From contig JAITLC010000039.1 in the NCBI GenBank assembly GCA_031278095.1, positions 1 to 35,080 of the forward strand: a stretch of 35,080 nucleotides of DNA. The letters run 5' to 3'. This document shows positions 33,689 to 35,080 of this stretch, one piece after another. The notes under the pieces are model-generated. The model ran no database searches. It was not told the origin of the DNA and was given only the letters and a program-made list of their open reading frames with translations. Origin of the DNA: Treponema sp. (GTDB taxonomy: Bacteria; Spirochaetota; Spirochaetia; Treponematales; Breznakiellaceae). The first letter of the stretch is position 1. Every line of letters begins with the position of its first letter. A program made the position numbers and the translations under genes.

Positions 33689-34139
33689 AAACGGCTTTAA
33701 TCCCCTCGACAGGGATCAGGCCCACAGAAAGGCATTGAAACGCAGCATGGTGACCAGTCTCTTCCGGCATGAACGGATACGGACTACCAAGGCCAAGGCT
33801 TTGGAGATCCGGCGGGCTGCGGAAAAACTTATTACCAGGGCAAAAGTGGATTCGGTTCATAACCGGCGTATTGTTTCCGCCAGGCTTTTTGATGAAGGGA
33901 TCGTTGCAAAGCTTTTTAATGATATTGCCAAGAGGATGCAGGAAAGAAAAGGCGGTTATACCCGGATCATCAAACTGGGTGAACGTCAGGGAGACGCCGC
34001 AGAAGTGGTGATCCTTGAATTGGTGGATTACAAGCTTGACACCGGCACCAAGCCGGGCAAGAAGGAAAAGAAGGCCGATAAGCCTGAAAAGAAGGGCAAA
34101 ACAACATCTGATAAAGCCAAAGTAAAGGCTGCGGAGTAA
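33678..34139 (+). CDS. rplQ: 50S ribosomal protein L17 (bL17) with a lysine-rich C-terminal extension
   Basis: L17 sits near the tunnel exit. It starts [20 protein letters not shown] inside the end of rpoA (11-base overlap; AAGGAAG in rpoA serves as ribosome-binding site). The core of about 118 residues ends near ELVDYKL. About 35 residues follow that are mostly Lys, Ala, Glu and Pro ([17 protein letters not shown] and so on), longer than in most L17 proteins. The tail looks disordered; similar tails occur in some other bacterial L17 sequences. Confidence 0.95.
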   Translation: MKHRNGFNPLDRDQAHRKALKRSMVTSLFRHERIRTTKAKALEIRRAAEKLITRAKVDSVHNRRIVSARLFDEGIVAKLFNDIAKRMQERKGGYTRIIKLGERQGDAAEVVILELVDYKLDTGTKPGKKEKKADKPEKKGKTTSDKAKVKAAE

Positions 34140-34148
34140 GGGGAAGCC

Positions 34149-34364
34149 ATGTCAAAAGCGCACAGAGGAAAAGGTATCCGGGAACTGGCTTTCCATGGCC
34201 GGGGAGAATGCCCGGTTTGCAAGAGGACTAATGTAAAGATTCTCTATGAACAGGATGCCGGCGGAGTAAAGATTAAGATCTGCAAGACCTGCAGGGCTGC
34301 GGTAAAGCACGGCAAGAAGAGCCTGCCGGTAATTGCCGCGGCGGAGAAACCCGCGGCTACCTGA
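34149..34364 (+). CDS. Small zinc-ribbon protein at the end of the alpha operon
   Basis: I do not recognise a named family for this 71-residue basic protein. Two CxxC pairs, Cys21/Cys24 (CPVC) and Cys45/Cys48 (CKTC), make a zinc ribbon, flanked by a basic N-terminus (SKAHRGKGIREL) and an Ala/Pro/Lys tail. GGGG is just before the ATG and the gap to rplQ is nine bases, so it is translated with the ribosomal genes. Size, charge and position suggest a ribosome- or RNA-associated protein; that is inference. Its stop codon lies inside the 17-bp hairpin at 34362-34400. It is real: good start, coherent motifs and matching codon use. Confidence 0.85.
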   Translation: MSKAHRGKGIRELAFHGRGECPVCKRTNVKILYEQDAGGVKIKICKTCRAAVKHGKKSLPVIAAAEKPAAT

Positions 34365-34400
34365 GCCTGTTCAAAACCAACCGGGTTTTGAACAGGCTCA
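34362..34400 (+). terminator. 17-bp hairpin at the end of the ribosomal cluster
   Basis: TGAGCCTGTTCAAAACC (34362-34378) pairs without mismatch with its complement at 34384-34400 around the loop AACCG. It is the longest stem in the window, belongs to the palindrome family and includes the last gene's TGA. No T-run follows, so it may act with Rho, stabilise the 3' end, or be only a repeat copy. Confidence 0.55.
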
Positions 34401-34780
34401 CCTGATTGGAAGGCGAGGATCCATACCCCGAAGCCATGATAAAACCATGCGGTTGCTGCTTGCCTCGGTTAAAATTATTACCGTTTAAAAAAGTTGTAAA
34501 CTAATCTTCGAATCGGGGTATGTACCCAAGAACCCGCTTGCGCGGGGGAACTTCAGGGCGGTTAGAATCGGCAACGCTGCCAAAAAAAGCGGCAGTAGAC
34601 CCCACAGTTAAATAATTTCTTTGCAGAACGAAGCTCGTAAACGATGCAACGCTTACACGATACTTCGCCCTTTAGGGCGAGGAGGTTCATTTTTTGTGCG
34701 ATTATATTATCGTCTCTTTGTCCGTCCCCGTCCCGCAACAAAGGCAACGCCCGAATGGGATATTGACCTGTCCGGCATGA
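34401..34780. mobile_element. Possible remnant of a mobile element end (IS200/IS605-like), low certainty
   Basis: No intact gene is visible. The stretch has a pair of inverted 10-mers, CATACCCCGA (34422-34431) and TCGGGGTATG (34513-34522), then CCCGC-TTGC-GCGGG (34533-34546), a CTGCC/GGCAG stem near 34580, and TCGCCC-TTTA-GGGCGA (34665-34680) followed by GGAGGTTCA. The last resembles, from memory, right ends of IS200/IS605-family elements. A 36-codon frame (34505-34612) ends before it and could be the 3' end of a decayed accessory gene. A GTG at 34696 with AGGAGG upstream opens a 38-residue frame (to 34810) of unknown meaning. Confidence 0.25.
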
Positions 34781-35080
34781 AAGCCGTCTACCGGGGACCA
34801 TCTCAGGCTTAGAGGTACAGCCCCCGGGTATAACAATGGCCTTTTATCTGGAAGGAGACGGCGAAGGCGGCAAAACACCCCGTCCGTCTTGACCGCTCCC
34901 GTATGTTACCTTATATTTGTTACGCGGTTGACGCGGGCGTATCTTTGGCTCGCGGACGCGGAAAATTACCGGTACGATGCCGCCTGGCGGCTTGCGCATC
35001 GCCCTGCGGCGATGAGATGTCTTTTCAAGGTTGTATGTATGGAAGTACAGCAAAACACCCCCCTCCCGCCCGAATACGCG
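34781..35080 (+). other. Open frame running off the right edge, unidentified
   Basis: From the TGA at 34778-34780 to the window end the frame has 100 codons without a stop. The last 50 read like protein (for example ADAENYRYDAAWRLAHRP) with codon use not far from neighbouring genes, but there is no strong start; TTG and GTG codons are the only early options. A stem CATCGCC/GGCGATG lies at 34997-35014. I cannot name a product; it may be the start of a gene continuing beyond the window or chance. Confidence 0.25.

Noticed and set aside
34401..34560. tRNA-like or other known RNA gene after the ribosomal cluster
   Set aside because: I looked for a cloverleaf with acceptor, T-loop and CCA and for conserved RNase P or tmRNA motifs and found none.
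1..35080. CRISPR array
   Set aside because: The recurring palindromes are scattered thousands of bases apart and not regularly spaced; no repeat-spacer array or cas gene is seen.

Overview
The window looks like a chromosomal segment from a spirochaete, most likely a free-living or gut-associated Treponema. The reasons are a spirochaete-like EF-Tu, a BMP/TmpC(PnrA)-type nucleoside transporter, an L4 start resembling treponemal L4, roughly 50 % GC, and a complete S10-spc-alpha ribosomal cluster. The genus is inferred from remembered family features; no search was run. I saw no tRNA, rRNA or CRISPR array.

Layout. (1) Bases 1-6874 are on the + strand: the 3' end of a Pro/Ala/Glu-rich protein with a C-terminal membrane anchor, a hairpin-rich spacer, hprK and ptsH (HPr kinase and HPr), an NtrY-like sensor kinase and an NtrX-like sigma-54 activator, then lexA and holA. 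From the sensor to holA the genes overlap or abut, so they look like one transcript. (2) Bases 6909-17074 are on the - strand. One tight operon reads cation/proton antiporter fused to a PTS EIIA domain, FGGY sugar kinase, BMP binding protein, double ABC ATPase and two permeases, with a good TTGACA-type promoter in front. Upstream of it lie a 29-codon mini-ORF, an XRE regulator and an M15 (VanY-like) peptidase. (3) Bases 17249-34364 are on the + strand: rpsL-rpsG, a long structured leader, tuf, then the full string S10, L3, L4, L23, L2, S19, L22, S3, L16, L29, S17, L14, L24, L5, S14, S8, L6, L18, S5, L30, L15, SecY, L36, S13, S11, S4, RNA polymerase alpha, L17 and a small zinc-ribbon protein. 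(4) Bases 34365-35080 hold no gene I recognise. They contain a strong hairpin, a structure that may be the end of a mobile element, and an open frame running off the edge.

How the parts fit. HprK and HPr are the regulatory core of a PTS, and the antiporter carries an EIIA-type domain with its phospho-histidine, yet no EIIB or EIIC is in view. Phosphoryl-based regulation rather than sugar transport is the likely theme. The downstream operon would import a nucleoside or sugar and phosphorylate a sugar.

The most unusual signal is not a gene. About ten short palindromes sit between genes, including inside the ribosomal operon. They keep a stem of the type GTTCCAAAACC/GGTTTTGGAAC while the bases change together on both arms. 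The other regulatory candidates are a 42-bp tandem duplication with hairpins and a 10-codon mini-ORF between rplB and rpsS, two mutually exclusive hairpins at the rpmD/rplO junction, an attenuator-like hairpin between tuf and rpsJ, and a leader of about 500 nt before tuf.
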